Assembly (NCBI RefSeq): GCF_002896875.1
Contig: NZ_CP023278.1
Span: forward strand, 2,232,001-2,296,000
Length of the DNA stretch: 64,000 nucleotides
Direction: 5' to 3'
DNA from: Nostoc sp. CENA543
GTDB taxonomy: Bacteria; Cyanobacteriota; Cyanobacteriia; Cyanobacteriales; Nostocaceae
The notes beneath the pieces are model-generated. The model was not told the origin of the DNA and did not search any database. It saw only the letters and a list, made by a program, of their open reading frames with translations. Shown here piece by piece: positions 1 to 9,952 of this stretch. The first letter of the stretch is position 1; the number at the start of each line of letters is the position of its first letter. Made by a program: the position numbers and the translations under genes.

Positions 1-1995
1 AGTGTACCAATTGGGTTACAGTTTGGTGGTCATCCGGGAACAATTTCTGTTGAGGGAACAGGGAACAATCAGATATTAAATGGCACATCTCCTATTTCGG
101 GATTAACCAGTACCAACGGGTTACAGGTGCAATCTGGAAAAACACTAGCTTTGGTGGGTGGAAATCTTGTCCTCAATGGTAGTTTTCTGGCCGCGCCAGG
201 AGGACGCATTGAGTTAGGAAGCATTACTCAAGGCGATGTCGACATCAATTTAACTCCTCAAGCCTTAACCCTGAACTATCCTGACGAAAACTATAGCTTT
301 GGTGATATTCATATGAGCCACCGTGCTGTAGCCTCTGCTCGTGGAACTACTCCAGGATCAATTCAAGTCCAAGGGAAACAGATCAACCTTGAAGATGGTG
401 CTTTACTGGTAGTACAAAATCTAGGTAGCCAAACTGCGGGTGATATTACCATCAATGCCACGGAATCGCTGCAAGTGATGGGAATGTCCCCAGACTTTAT
501 AACTTCCAGTGGAATCATCAATGAGACTCTACGAGCAGGCGCAGCCGGAAATATTGTCATTACTACCCCAAAACTCCACATTGATCGAGGTGCGTTCGTT
601 CTGAATCGTACTTATAGTTCAGCACCCAGTGGTGATGTTGAAGTCAAAGCTAGTGAAGTATCAGTGGGTGGTATTCAACCGGGGAATCCTTTGATTGCTC
701 CGATATTTGGCATACTGATGGCTGCAACTTATGGTAGAGGTCAAGGTGGAGATTTATTACTCTCTACCGATCGCCTGACAATTTTCGGTGGTGGTAATGT
801 TGGTACTAGAAGCTTGTCTAGTGGCAATGGTGGCAATGCCAAAATCAGTGCTGATACTGTTGAGGTATCAAGTTTGAATACCCTCCCAGGCCCTTTATTG
901 ATTAGTTTGCTATCAGCGAATACTTTTGGTGCAGGGAATGCCGGCAATCTTCAACTTGATACCCGCAAATTGTCTATTCAAGATGGGGGTTTAGTTTCAG
1001 TTTCGACTGTGAGTTTTGGCAACGCTGGCAATCTGACGATCAACGCCTCGGAGTCAATCGATGTCAATGGCATGAAAGATCCAGAAAATCCCAGTTATAT
1101 TGGAGCGATCGCTCGTGCATACACCGTGTTCACAACTACTGGTTTTGTGAATAATAGCAACTCTACCGCCGATGCCGGTAGTGTCACTATCAACACTCCC
1201 AAATTAACCATTAGCAATCAAGCAAAAGTGTTTGCCCAAAATCAGATTTTAGGTGATGCCGGGACTTTAGCAATTAATGCCAATATCTTACATCTTGAAA
1301 ATGGCGGTAGTCTTTCCACATCCACAAAAGTCGGCGAAGGTGGTAATATCAAACTCGAACTGCGCGATTACTTGCTCCTGCGTCGCGGCAGCCTGATCAA
1401 TGCCGAAGCAGGTGGTACAGGCAATAGCGGCAATATCAATATTAATTCACCCATCATTGTTGGGTTAGAAAACAGTGATATTATTGCCAATGCCGTCAAC
1501 GGCAAAGGTGGAAATATTGAAATTACTACTCAAGGTATTTTCGGCTTAGAATATCGTTCTCAACTCACCCCAGAAAATGACATCACAGCTAGTTCCCAAT
1601 TTGGGGTAAATGGTACAGTACAGGTTCATACTATCGGTGTAGATCCCAATTCTGGTTTATTAGAATTACCGGAAAATGTGACTGATCCATCCCAACAAGT
1701 TGCTACAGGCTGTGCTGATACGAGTAGTAGTAGTTTTATCGCTACAGGACGTGGTGGAATACCACAGAATCCCTCACAGGAGGTGAGGAGCGATCGCACT
1801 TGGTCTGATATTCGTGACATCTCTGCATTCCACAACACACCACAAATCCAAGCACAAACACCCACACAACCGCAAATTCCCATTCAAGCTACATCTTGGC
1901 ATCGTAATCCTCAAGGCAAAATTGAATTAGTGGCAGCTAAATCTTCCACCAATGTACAGCCATCATTAACCTGTGCTGCTATTCCTCAAAGTTAA
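1..1995 (+). CDS. Two-partner-secretion (filamentous haemagglutinin / S-layer-like) exoprotein, 5' truncated by window edge
   Basis: The frame is open from base 1, so the N-terminus (signal peptide and most of the secretion domain) lies upstream of the window. The first residues, SVPIGLQFG, match the end of the TPS domain in the three following paralogues. The body is made of Gly/Asn-rich beta-helix repeats of the type 'GNAGNLxIxxxxLxIxxGG', as expected for a secreted beta-solenoid adhesin. The C-terminal part carries the block shared by all four copies: LELPENVTDP, ATGCADT, GRGGIPQNP, TWSDIRD, then a Pro/Gln-rich linker and a terminal Cys-containing tail. Members of this family are normally exported through a TpsB/FhaC outer-membrane pore, which is not seen in this window. 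The natural ligand is unknown. Confidence 0.85.
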   Translation, partial: SVPIGLQFGGHPGTISVEGTGNNQILNGTSPISGLTSTNGLQVQSGKTLALVGGNLVLNGSFLAAPGGRIELGSITQGDVDINLTPQALTLNYPDENYSFGDIHMSHRAVASARGTTPGSIQVQGKQINLEDGALLVVQNLGSQTAGDITINATESLQVMGMSPDFITSSGIINETLRAGAAGNIVITTPKLHIDRGAFVLNRTYSSAPSGDVEVKASEVSVGGIQPGNPLIAPIFGILMAATYGRGQGGDLLLSTDRLTIFGGGNVGTRSLSSGNGGNAKISADTVEVSSLNTLPGPLLISLLSANTFGAGNAGNLQLDTRKLSIQDGGLVSVSTVSFGNAGNLTINASESIDVNGMKDPENPSYIGAIARAYTVFTTTGFVNNSNSTADAGSVTINTPKLTISNQAKVFAQNQILGDAGTLAINANILHLENGGSLSTSTKVGEGGNIKLELRDYLLLRRGSLINAEAGGTGNSGNININSPIIVGLENSDIIANAVNGKGGNIEITTQGIFGLEYRSQLTPENDITASSQFGVNGTVQVHTIGVDPNSGLLELPENVTDPSQQVATGCADTSSSSFIATGRGGIPQNPSQEVRSDRTWSDIRDISAFHNTPQIQAQTPTQPQIPIQATSWHRNPQGKIELVAAKSSTNVQPSLTCAAIPQS

Positions 1996-2022
1996 TGATT
2001 CATGGTATTCAGACTCTCATCT

Positions 2023-2039
2023 GGGAACAATAAATTACG
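2023..2039 (+). promoter_or_regulatory. Conserved element upstream of TPS exoprotein gene (copy 1)
   Basis: The sequence GGGAACAATAAATTACG lies 24 bp before the ATG at 2064. Near-identical copies (GGGAACAATAAATACG) occur before the next two paralogues at 4656 and 7204. Conservation in otherwise diverged spacers suggests a shared promoter or regulator site; the AATAAAT part could hold a -10 region. It may also simply be duplicated along with the genes. Confidence 0.5.
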
Positions 2040-2063
2040 TGTATAAAATTTCGAGATGAGTTG

Positions 2064-4502
2064 ATGAAGGTAACTGTTGCAGGCTTGGGTTTAATTTGTG
2101 CCATTTACATATTTGCTATTAACAGTAGTGTTCAGGCACAGATAAAACCTGATAGCACTCTCAATACCAAGGTATCTGGAAACCAGAATTACATTGTTAC
2201 CGACGGTACTAGTGTCGGTAACAATTTATTCCATAGTTTTAGCGAATTCTCCGTTCCTAACGATGGTTCTGTCACCTTCAGCCATAGTTCTCATATCCAA
2301 AATATTTTTAGTCGCATTACCGGCAATAGTGTTTCTTATATTGATGGTGCTATTAATGCTCATGCCAATTTATTCCTACTCAACCCATCTGGGATAATTT
2401 TTGGCAAAAACGCCAGTTTAAATATTAATGGTTCTTTTGTAGCGACAACAGCCAATAGTATTAAATTTGCTGATGGAGTTGAATTTAGTGCTGTCAATCC
2501 CACATCTCAACCGTTATTAACAATGACTGTACCTATTGGCTTGCAAATGGGTAATTATCCTGCACCGATACAAGTCCAAGGTACAGGACATCTCCTCAAT
2601 ACCAACAGTAGTTTCTCTCCTTTAATTGCCAATCCTAGCCTTAGCAAACTACAAATACAGTCGGGAAAAACCTTAGCATTAGTGGGTGGAAATCTCACTT
2701 TGGCAGGTGCTACTCTGAGTGCAGGAACGGGTCAAATAGAATTAGGAAGTCTGGGAGGCTCAGGATTAGTTAGTTTAGTACCGACTACTCAGGGTTATCG
2801 ATTGGAATATGAGCAGGGACAAATTTTTGCTGATATTCAACTAGCACAAAAGTCACTATTAGATGTGAGTGGGTTTAACGCTGGTGCAGTTCAACTCCAG
2901 GGAAGAAATATAGAATTTACCGATGGCTCATTGATTTTCTCTCAGAATTATGGCAGTCTGGCGGCGGGAGAAATTAATTTGCGAGCATCAGCAGCGATCG
3001 CCATGATTGGGACAACAAGCGATGGTAAAATTCGCAGTTGGATTCGTGCAGAAGCCTTAGCAAAGGGAGCTAGCGCAAATATCGATATTATCACTCCCCG
3101 GCTAACACTCCAAAATGGTTCGGGAATTAATGCTGTAACCTATGGAACTGCTAACAGTGGTAACATTCAGATTCAAGCTGCCGATATCGAGTTATCTGGC
3201 TTCTCACCCTTTAATACTAGTGGTGTGACTTCCATTGCTACTAGCACATATGGTAAAGGGTCAGCCGGCGATATTTCAATTGACGGAAATAGTTTACTGG
3301 TTTCCAGTGGCTCTGCATTATCTTCTGTGACGTTTGGCAGTGGTTCTAGTGGTAAAGTCACGATTCGCAATCAAAACACGACAATTAGTGGAGAAAATAT
3401 TTATGGACTTTATAGCAATATTAGTTTAACTAGCTTTGCAACTGGAAATACCAAAGACTTGACTTTAGATACTGGGAAATTACAAATTCTAGAAGGAGGA
3501 GCGATAGGAGCATCAACATTCTTTGCTGGTAATGGGGGAAATGTACATATCAATGCCAGGGAAGCGATCGCTATTAGTGGTCAAAGTGCTAACAATCGTA
3601 GTAGTATCAACTCGTCTGTTTTGCGTTTAAGTCCACAATTACGGGAATTCTTTACGTTGCCAAATATACTGACGGCAAACGCGGGGAGTGTTACTATTAA
3701 CACACCAAAATTGCTCCTGACAGATGGTGGTACTGTGAGCGTGACTAGCCAAGGTACTGGTAACGGTGGTAATCTTCAAATCGCTGCCAATCAAATCCAA
3801 TTAAAAAATCGCGGGTTAATTCAAGCACAGACCGAATCTGGTAATGGTGGTAATATTAGTTTGCAAGTAGGTGGTTTTTTACTGCTACGCGATCGCAGTC
3901 ATATAACTGCTACAGCCAGTAGCCAGGGGAATGGAGGTAATATCAATATCAATGCACCCATCATCACTGGATTAGAAAACAGCGATATTATCGCGAATGC
4001 AGTGCAAGGCAGAGGTGGTAATATTCAAATCACCACTCAGGGAATGATTGGATTACAATTTCGTTCTGAACTTACCCCAGACAATGACATTACAGCCAGT
4101 TCAGAGTTTGGTGTTAACGGCAAAGTTGATATTCATAATATTGGTGTTGATCCGAATTCTGGTTTAGTGGAATTACCGGAGAATGTGACTGACCCATCAC
4201 AACAAATTGCTACAGGCTGTTCTAATACTAATACTAGTAGTTTTGTCGCCACAGGACGGGGTGGCATACCGCAAAATCCGACACAACAAGTGAGGAGCGA
4301 TCGCACTTGGTCTGATATCCGCAATATCTCTGCATTCCACAACACACCACAAATCCAAGTACAAGCACCCATACAGCCACAAATTCCCATCCAAGCCACA
4401 TCCTGGCATCGTAACCCTCAAGGCAACATCGAATTGATTGCAGATCAATCTCCCGTGCCAGTGCCAACAACATTAACCTGTGCTGCCACTCCTCAAAGTT
4501 GA
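2064..4502 (+). CDS. Two-partner-secretion (filamentous haemagglutinin / S-layer-like) exoprotein
   Basis: This is an 812-residue secreted protein. I chose ATG 2064 over an in-frame TTG just before it because it starts a good signal peptide (MKVTVAGLGLICAIYIFAINSSVQAQ). The TPS domain follows (about residues 27-170), with 'TVSG'-like and NLFHSF motifs, LFLLNPSGIIFG and FVATTANSIKFADG. The rest is beta-helix repeats, ending in the conserved block VELPENVTDP...GRGGIPQNP...WSDIRNI and a Pro/Gln-rich tail with one late Cys. It is the second of four tandem paralogues. A TpsB pore is needed for export in this family but is not encoded nearby. Adhesion or sheath/S-layer function is inferred from the family only. 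Confidence 0.9.
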   Translation: MKVTVAGLGLICAIYIFAINSSVQAQIKPDSTLNTKVSGNQNYIVTDGTSVGNNLFHSFSEFSVPNDGSVTFSHSSHIQNIFSRITGNSVSYIDGAINAHANLFLLNPSGIIFGKNASLNINGSFVATTANSIKFADGVEFSAVNPTSQPLLTMTVPIGLQMGNYPAPIQVQGTGHLLNTNSSFSPLIANPSLSKLQIQSGKTLALVGGNLTLAGATLSAGTGQIELGSLGGSGLVSLVPTTQGYRLEYEQGQIFADIQLAQKSLLDVSGFNAGAVQLQGRNIEFTDGSLIFSQNYGSLAAGEINLRASAAIAMIGTTSDGKIRSWIRAEALAKGASANIDIITPRLTLQNGSGINAVTYGTANSGNIQIQAADIELSGFSPFNTSGVTSIATSTYGKGSAGDISIDGNSLLVSSGSALSSVTFGSGSSGKVTIRNQNTTISGENIYGLYSNISLTSFATGNTKDLTLDTGKLQILEGGAIGASTFFAGNGGNVHINAREAIAISGQSANNRSSINSSVLRLSPQLREFFTLPNILTANAGSVTINTPKLLLTDGGTVSVTSQGTGNGGNLQIAANQIQLKNRGLIQAQTESGNGGNISLQVGGFLLLRDRSHITATASSQGNGGNININAPIITGLENSDIIANAVQGRGGNIQITTQGMIGLQFRSELTPDNDITASSEFGVNGKVDIHNIGVDPNSGLVELPENVTDPSQQIATGCSNTNTSSFVATGRGGIPQNPTQQVRSDRTWSDIRNISAFHNTPQIQVQAPIQPQIPIQATSWHRNPQGNIELIADQSPVPVPTTLTCAATPQS

Positions 4503-4655
4503 TGTACACATTCCTCAATCTCCACTTCAACGCAGATATTCAACTCTCCAACTTTTGAGGGTGTTGACGACGAGTCATAATTTATGTGGTGGATTACTGA
4601 TTGAACTGCGGCAAAAGTTAAGCTTTGTAAAGAGAAAGTATAAAAAAACTAGTAA

Positions 4656-4671
4656 GGGAACAATAAATACG
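4656..4671 (+). promoter_or_regulatory. Conserved element upstream of TPS exoprotein gene (copy 2)
   Basis: GGGAACAATAAATACG lies 26 bp before the ATG at 4698. It is identical to the copy at 7204 and one base shorter than the copy at 2023. Confidence 0.5.
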
Positions 4672-4697
4672 TAATATAAGGTGAATCATTCAGTTTA

Positions 4698-7178
4698 ATG
4701 AAATCGACTTTTACTGCCTCTATACTCATCAGTATTATCTTGACATCTGCTCTTGAACACAACAGTGTTCACGCCCAGGTGATTTCTGATCACACTCTCA
4801 AAACTGATGTGAGTGGTAGTAGTGATTACATCATCACTAACGGCACGCGTGTGGAGAATAATTTATTTCATAGCTTCAGCCAATTCTCTGTGCCTAGTGG
4901 CGGTTCGGCTTCATTTCACAATGCTACTGATATTCAAAATATTTTTAGTCGGGTGACAGGTGGTAATATTTCTCGCATAGAGGGTGTCATCAGTACCAAT
5001 GGCAGTGCCAATTTATTTTTAATTAACCCAGCAGGCATAATTTTTGGGCAACAAGCCAGTTTGGATATTAAGGGATCATTTGTCGCCACAACAGCCAACA
5101 GTATTAAATTTGCCGATGGAACGGAATTTAGAGCCAATCACCTCGATACCTCGCCATTATTAACGATGAGTGTACCCATTGGCTTACAGATGGGGGAGAC
5201 TTCTGGTAGCATCACTGTGCAGGGAATAGGAAACAAGTTGACAGATAGTACCGGTTTTGGTACTGCCAATGCCAGCAAAAGTCCCATAGGACTACAAGCC
5301 GGAATAAATCAAACCTTCGCATTGATTGGCAATGATGTAAACTTCTCTGGCGGTGTAGCTTCCAGCAATGACAGTGGTCATTTAGAAGTGGGCAGCGTCA
5401 GTACGGGGACAGTGAGACTAAATGCTACTTCTACGGGTTGGGTGGGGGATTACTCTACTGTGTCGCAATTTAACAACATTCATCTGGCGCAAGAATCGCT
5501 TTTGAATGCCACTGGCAGCAATGGCTCAATCCTATTACAAGGGCAAAATATTAGTTTGACTGAAGGTTCTGCTGCTTTGCTCCAAAATTTGGGAACACAA
5601 ACTTCTGGAGGTATCATAGTTAATGCCACAGGTTCCCTCAATCTGGCAGGGAACACAAGCAACGGTCAATTGGGAAGCTTCCTCCAAATCAACAATTTCA
5701 GCACAGGTCAAGTAGGAGATATTGGCATTTCTGCTGCCCAGTTATCTTTGCAAGATGGAGCGAGAATTGTTACCAGAACTCGGACTTCCGCAGCAGGTAG
5801 CAATATAATCACAAAGGTAGGGGGTACGACTGAGGTCAGTGGCTTTAACCAAAATAACCCAGCCATTTATACTGCGATCATCACATTTTCATTAGCGCAG
5901 GGCAATGCTGGTAACATCACAGTATCCACCGATAATCTCCAGATTCTGGATTCTGGCCAAATTATTTCTGTAGCTGTCAACTCTGGACAAACCGGCACAA
6001 TCCAAGTGAATGCCACAGATCAAGTTAAAATTGCAGGTTACAACCCGAAAGCATTTTCAGAAAGTTCCCTATCTACATTTACCCAGGGTTCTGGTAATGC
6101 AAATCGAGCAGTCATCAATACTGGTCGATTAGTAATTCAAGGGGGTGCATCTCTGGGGTCTTCTAGCGCAGCCAGTGGTTCGGCAGGTAGTGTGGAAGTG
6201 AATGCTTCTGAGTCCATCAATATCGAAGGTGGTGTGACCCAGGGTAGGACTATCGGATTACCCTCACGCATCTTTTCCAACGTGGAGGTTCCCGATGCGG
6301 TCACTCAAGCTGCCTTTCAACTACCTCCTCTTCCTACCGGTAATTCAGGTTCTTTAAAAATTAACACACCATTGTTACGCCTCACAGATGGAGGTGCTGT
6401 GAGTGTGAAAAATGATGGAACTGGCGAAGGCGGAGATTTACAGATTCAAGCCAACTCAATTTTTTTAGATAATCAAGGAAGTATTACTGCATCAACAACT
6501 TCTGGAAATGGCGGGGATATCCAACTAAACGCGCCAGACTATCTGCTGATGCGTCACGATAGCGTGATTTCCGCTACTGCGAAGGGCAGAGGTAATGGTG
6601 GTAACTTGTCAATTAACTCACCAGTAATTGTAGGCTTAGAAAACAGCGACATCATTGCTAATGCGATTCAAGGTCGTGGTGGCAACATTCAGATCGCTAC
6701 ACAAGGTATTATTGGTCTAAAATTCCGTAATACGCTGACTCCAAGAGTTGACCTTACCAACGACATTACGGCTAGTTCTCAGTTTAATATTGATGGCACA
6801 GTGCAAATTAACAATGTTGGTGTTGACCCCAATTCAGGTTTAGTTGAACTACCAGCAAATGTCACCGATCCATCCCAACAAATTGCTACAGGCTGTTCTA
6901 ATACTAATACTAGTAGTTTTGTAGCGACAGGAAGGGGTGGAATACCGCAAAATCCGACACAGGAAGTGAGGAGCGATCGCACTTGGTCTGATATCCGCAA
7001 TATATCTGCATTCCAAAACCAACCGCAAATACAAGCACAAGCACCCACACAGCCACAAATCCCTATCCAAGCAACTGCCTGGCATCGTAACACCCAAGGC
7101 AAAATTGAATTAGTTGCCGAGCAATCACCTACTCAGTCTAAACAAGTCTTCACCTGTGCAGCTATACCCCAAAGTTAG
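4698..7178 (+). CDS. Two-partner-secretion (filamentous haemagglutinin / S-layer-like) exoprotein
   Basis: This 826-residue paralogue is the third in the tandem set. Signal peptide: MKSTFTASILISIILTSALEH, with a probable cleavage after VHAQ. The TPS domain covers about residues 28-175 and includes NLFHSFSQFSVP, LFLINPAGIIFG and FVATTANSIKFADG. Beta-helix repeats fill the middle. The C-terminal block VELPANVTDP, ATGCSNTNTSSFVATGRGG and WSDIRNI is almost identical, also in DNA, to the preceding gene, which points to recent duplication or gene conversion. The stop at 7178 is 64 bp before the next gene's ATG. Confidence 0.9.
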   Translation: MKSTFTASILISIILTSALEHNSVHAQVISDHTLKTDVSGSSDYIITNGTRVENNLFHSFSQFSVPSGGSASFHNATDIQNIFSRVTGGNISRIEGVISTNGSANLFLINPAGIIFGQQASLDIKGSFVATTANSIKFADGTEFRANHLDTSPLLTMSVPIGLQMGETSGSITVQGIGNKLTDSTGFGTANASKSPIGLQAGINQTFALIGNDVNFSGGVASSNDSGHLEVGSVSTGTVRLNATSTGWVGDYSTVSQFNNIHLAQESLLNATGSNGSILLQGQNISLTEGSAALLQNLGTQTSGGIIVNATGSLNLAGNTSNGQLGSFLQINNFSTGQVGDIGISAAQLSLQDGARIVTRTRTSAAGSNIITKVGGTTEVSGFNQNNPAIYTAIITFSLAQGNAGNITVSTDNLQILDSGQIISVAVNSGQTGTIQVNATDQVKIAGYNPKAFSESSLSTFTQGSGNANRAVINTGRLVIQGGASLGSSSAASGSAGSVEVNASESINIEGGVTQGRTIGLPSRIFSNVEVPDAVTQAAFQLPPLPTGNSGSLKINTPLLRLTDGGAVSVKNDGTGEGGDLQIQANSIFLDNQGSITASTTSGNGGDIQLNAPDYLLMRHDSVISATAKGRGNGGNLSINSPVIVGLENSDIIANAIQGRGGNIQIATQGIIGLKFRNTLTPRVDLTNDITASSQFNIDGTVQINNVGVDPNSGLVELPANVTDPSQQIATGCSNTNTSSFVATGRGGIPQNPTQEVRSDRTWSDIRNISAFQNQPQIQAQAPTQPQIPIQATAWHRNTQGKIELVAEQSPTQSKQVFTCAAIPQS

Positions 7179-7203
7179 TGAATGTTGTAAAACCTACCAA
7201 ACT

Positions 7204-7219
7204 GGGAACAATAAATACG
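7204..7219 (+). promoter_or_regulatory. Conserved element upstream of TPS exoprotein gene (copy 3)
   Basis: GGGAACAATAAATACG lies 23 bp before the ATG at 7243 and is identical to the copy at 4656. The whole intergenic space here is only 64 bp, so this element accounts for a large part of it. Confidence 0.5.
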
Positions 7220-7242
7220 GAAACAACAGTCATAAATTGGTG

Positions 7243-9738
7243 ATGAAATTAACTTTGGTTAGGTTTGGCATTCTCACTACAGTCTACATCTGTGCAGTTA
7301 ATAACAATGGTGTTTACGCCCAAGTAATTCCTGATCACACTCTCAATACTCAGGTCAGTGGTAGTAGTAATTATACCATCATAGAAGGTACGCGTGTTGG
7401 TAATAACCTGTTTCACAGCTTTCATCAATTTTCCGTTCCTATCAATGGTTCAGCCTCATTTCAAAACGCTGCTGATATTCAGAATATTTTCAGCCGAGTC
7501 ACAGGAAATAATATTTCCCAAATTGATGGTTTGATTCAAACCAATGGCAGTGCGAATCTGTTTTTACTCAACCCCGCAGGGATAATTTTCGGTTCTCATG
7601 CTCGTTTAAATATCGGGGGATCATTTGTCGGGACAACTGCTGAGACTATTACATTTGCGGATGGGAGTAAATTTAGTAACACAGACACCAACACATCCCC
7701 CTTGTTAATCATGAGTGTACCTGTTGGGCTGCAATTTGGTAGTAACCCAGGAGGGATTACAGTTCAAGGTACAGGACATAATGCCCAATTAAGTGACTCA
7801 GTGCAAGTTTCTGGACTAAATCTCAATACTAGAGGATTACAATTACAACCAGGGAAAACACTAGCGTTATTAGGCAAAGATATAGCCTTAGAAGGTGGAC
7901 TGCTCTCTGCACCAGGAGGACTAATAGAATTGGGTGCTATTAACAATGGCAATGTGACTCTCAATTCTACTTTGCAAGGATTTGCCTTCCAGTATTCCCA
8001 AGTTCCCAGTTTTGGCAATATTCAAATTACCCAACGAGCCTTAGCATCGACACGGGATTTCAATGGAGAAAGTGGAGGATCTATCCATATCCAGGGGAAG
8101 CAAGTCAGTATCCGCGATGGCTCGATGATATTAATCCAAAATCGCAGTCCAATGACGGCTGGTGATATTACCATTGATGCTTCAGGGTCTTTAGAAATTA
8201 TTGGCAAGTCGCCTGATTTTCAAAGTTCCAGCAGTTTAGTAAATGAAAGTACAGCCTTGGGTGCGGCGGGGAATATTATCATTAATTCTCCACGATTGAA
8301 TATTGATCAGGGTGGGTATATCTATAACCGCACTTTCAGCACAGCACCAGGGGGCAATATTACCATCAACACCAATGAAACACGGGTTAATGGTTTTGCA
8401 TCTGGTGATCCTTCTGCGTTTCGAGCAGTTAGTCAAATATTAGCTGCTTCCTATGCAGGCGGAAAAGGTGGCAATATTTCTGTTTCTACTCAAAAGCTGT
8501 CAGTTTTAGCTGGGGGAAATATAGCAGCTAGACCCTATGGTTTGGGTAGTGGGGGCGATTTGACGGTGAAGGCGGACACTGTTGAAGTAAATAATGCTGG
8601 AACTCCCACTGGCTTTTATTTTAGTCTCATCTCTACTGCCACATTTGGGTCTGGTAACGCCGGAAATTTGGCGATTGATACTCGTAAATTGTCAGTGCAA
8701 GCTGGCGGGAGAGTATCTGCTTCTAGCATAATTTTAGGTAATGCTGGTGTACTCAATATTAATGCTTCCGAATCGATTGATGTAAGTGGGGTCAAGGATG
8801 CAGACAATCCTAGCTATATCGGTACGGCTGTGCGTCCTTTTGGTACATTTGCCCAAATTTCCCGTGCGAGTGCAGGTAACACCACCATCAACACTCCTGT
8901 TTTAAATATTACTGATGGAGCAACGGTTTTTGTTCAAAATACTGGTTTGGGTACGGCTGGTAATCTGCTAATTAATGCCAACATCCTCAAACTTGACAAT
9001 AATGCCAGTATTCTAGCATCTAAAAAAGCTGGAGATGGAGGCAATATCAATCTGCAACTGCGGGATGTATTATTGATGCGTCGTGGTAGCTTGATCAATG
9101 CGGAAGCAGGTAGTAATGGCAATGGTGGCAACATTAGTATTAACTCTCCCAATGTGATTGGTCTAGAAAATAGCGACATCATTGCCAACGCTGTACAAGG
9201 AAAGGGTGGCAATATTCAAATCACAACTCAGGGAATTATTGGTTTGGAGTACCGTAATCTTCTCAATCCTAGAGAGGTTTTGAGTAATGACATTACTGCT
9301 AGTTCCCAATTTAGTGTTAGTGGTACAGTTCAAATTAATAATGTGGGCATTGATCCTAATTCCGGTTTAGTGGAATTACCGGAGAATGTGACTGATCCAT
9401 CCCAACAAATAGCTACTGGTTGTTCTAATACTAATAGTAGTAGTTTTATCGCCACAGGACGGGGTGGTGTACCGCAAAATCCCACACAGGAGGTGAGGAG
9501 CGATCGCCCTTGGTCAGATATCCGCAATCTGACAGCATTCCACAACCAATCGCAGGTACAATCCCAAATACCTACACCTCCAGACGTACCTGTGCAAGCT
9601 ACTTCTTGGTATCGCAATCATCACGGCAAAATTGAGTTAGTTGCAAATAACTCCCATGTTCAAACACAACCATCATTAACTTGTGCAGCTTTGACTCCCC
9701 ATCATGACAAATTCAGTCGCAAGTCAGAGGGAATCTAG
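7243..9738 (+). CDS. Two-partner-secretion (filamentous haemagglutinin / S-layer-like) exoprotein
   Basis: This 831-residue protein is the fourth tandem paralogue. The frame is open further upstream, into the end of the preceding gene, but ATG 7243 is the sensible start because it begins a signal peptide (MKLTLVRFGILTTVYICAV, cleavage near VYAQ). Its TPS domain carries NLFHSFHQFSVP, LFLLNPAGIIFG and FVGTTAETITFADG. In the beta-helix region it is closer to the first, truncated gene (for example ESIDV.G.KD..NPSYIG in both) than to genes two and three. The shared C-terminal block is present, with a short extra basic tail (DKFSRKSEGI). Secretion by a TpsB partner is assumed from the family. Confidence 0.9.
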   Translation: MKLTLVRFGILTTVYICAVNNNGVYAQVIPDHTLNTQVSGSSNYTIIEGTRVGNNLFHSFHQFSVPINGSASFQNAADIQNIFSRVTGNNISQIDGLIQTNGSANLFLLNPAGIIFGSHARLNIGGSFVGTTAETITFADGSKFSNTDTNTSPLLIMSVPVGLQFGSNPGGITVQGTGHNAQLSDSVQVSGLNLNTRGLQLQPGKTLALLGKDIALEGGLLSAPGGLIELGAINNGNVTLNSTLQGFAFQYSQVPSFGNIQITQRALASTRDFNGESGGSIHIQGKQVSIRDGSMILIQNRSPMTAGDITIDASGSLEIIGKSPDFQSSSSLVNESTALGAAGNIIINSPRLNIDQGGYIYNRTFSTAPGGNITINTNETRVNGFASGDPSAFRAVSQILAASYAGGKGGNISVSTQKLSVLAGGNIAARPYGLGSGGDLTVKADTVEVNNAGTPTGFYFSLISTATFGSGNAGNLAIDTRKLSVQAGGRVSASSIILGNAGVLNINASESIDVSGVKDADNPSYIGTAVRPFGTFAQISRASAGNTTINTPVLNITDGATVFVQNTGLGTAGNLLINANILKLDNNASILASKKAGDGGNINLQLRDVLLMRRGSLINAEAGSNGNGGNISINSPNVIGLENSDIIANAVQGKGGNIQITTQGIIGLEYRNLLNPREVLSNDITASSQFSVSGTVQINNVGIDPNSGLVELPENVTDPSQQIATGCSNTNSSSFIATGRGGVPQNPTQEVRSDRPWSDIRNLTAFHNQSQVQSQIPTPPDVPVQATSWYRNHHGKIELVANNSHVQTQPSLTCAALTPHHDKFSRKSEGI

Positions 9739-9862
9739 ACAAAAGATTTTTACGCTGATCTATAGATATTCTTTTGAACAAGATTAGGAATATATGAATC
9801 CGGCTTGATTTTTGCAACGATCAGTCGGGGACTGGGGACTAGGGACTGGGATTGTTACTCAA

Positions 9863-9908
9863 CACCGGCTAAACGCCGCGCTACCGCTAACAACACTCAG
9901 CACTCAGC
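9863..9908. repeat. Dispersed repeat, CACCGGCTAAACGCC type with CACTCAG tandem units
   Basis: This stretch reads CACCGGCTAAACGCCGCGCT followed by ACCGCTAACA and tandem CACTCAG units. A second copy, different at one base in the core, lies at 55315-55360. It is preceded here by GGGGACT-type short tandem repeats (about 9825-9850). It is a dispersed intergenic repeat of unknown function. Confidence 0.7.
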
Positions 9909-9952
9909 ACTTTCAAACTAATTTACACATACAACTAGGAGTGCGATCGTAT

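Noticed and set aside
4480-4674. A 64-codon frame overlapping the end of the second exoprotein gene
   Set aside because: No signal, no family, and it runs through the intergenic spacer; probably chance.
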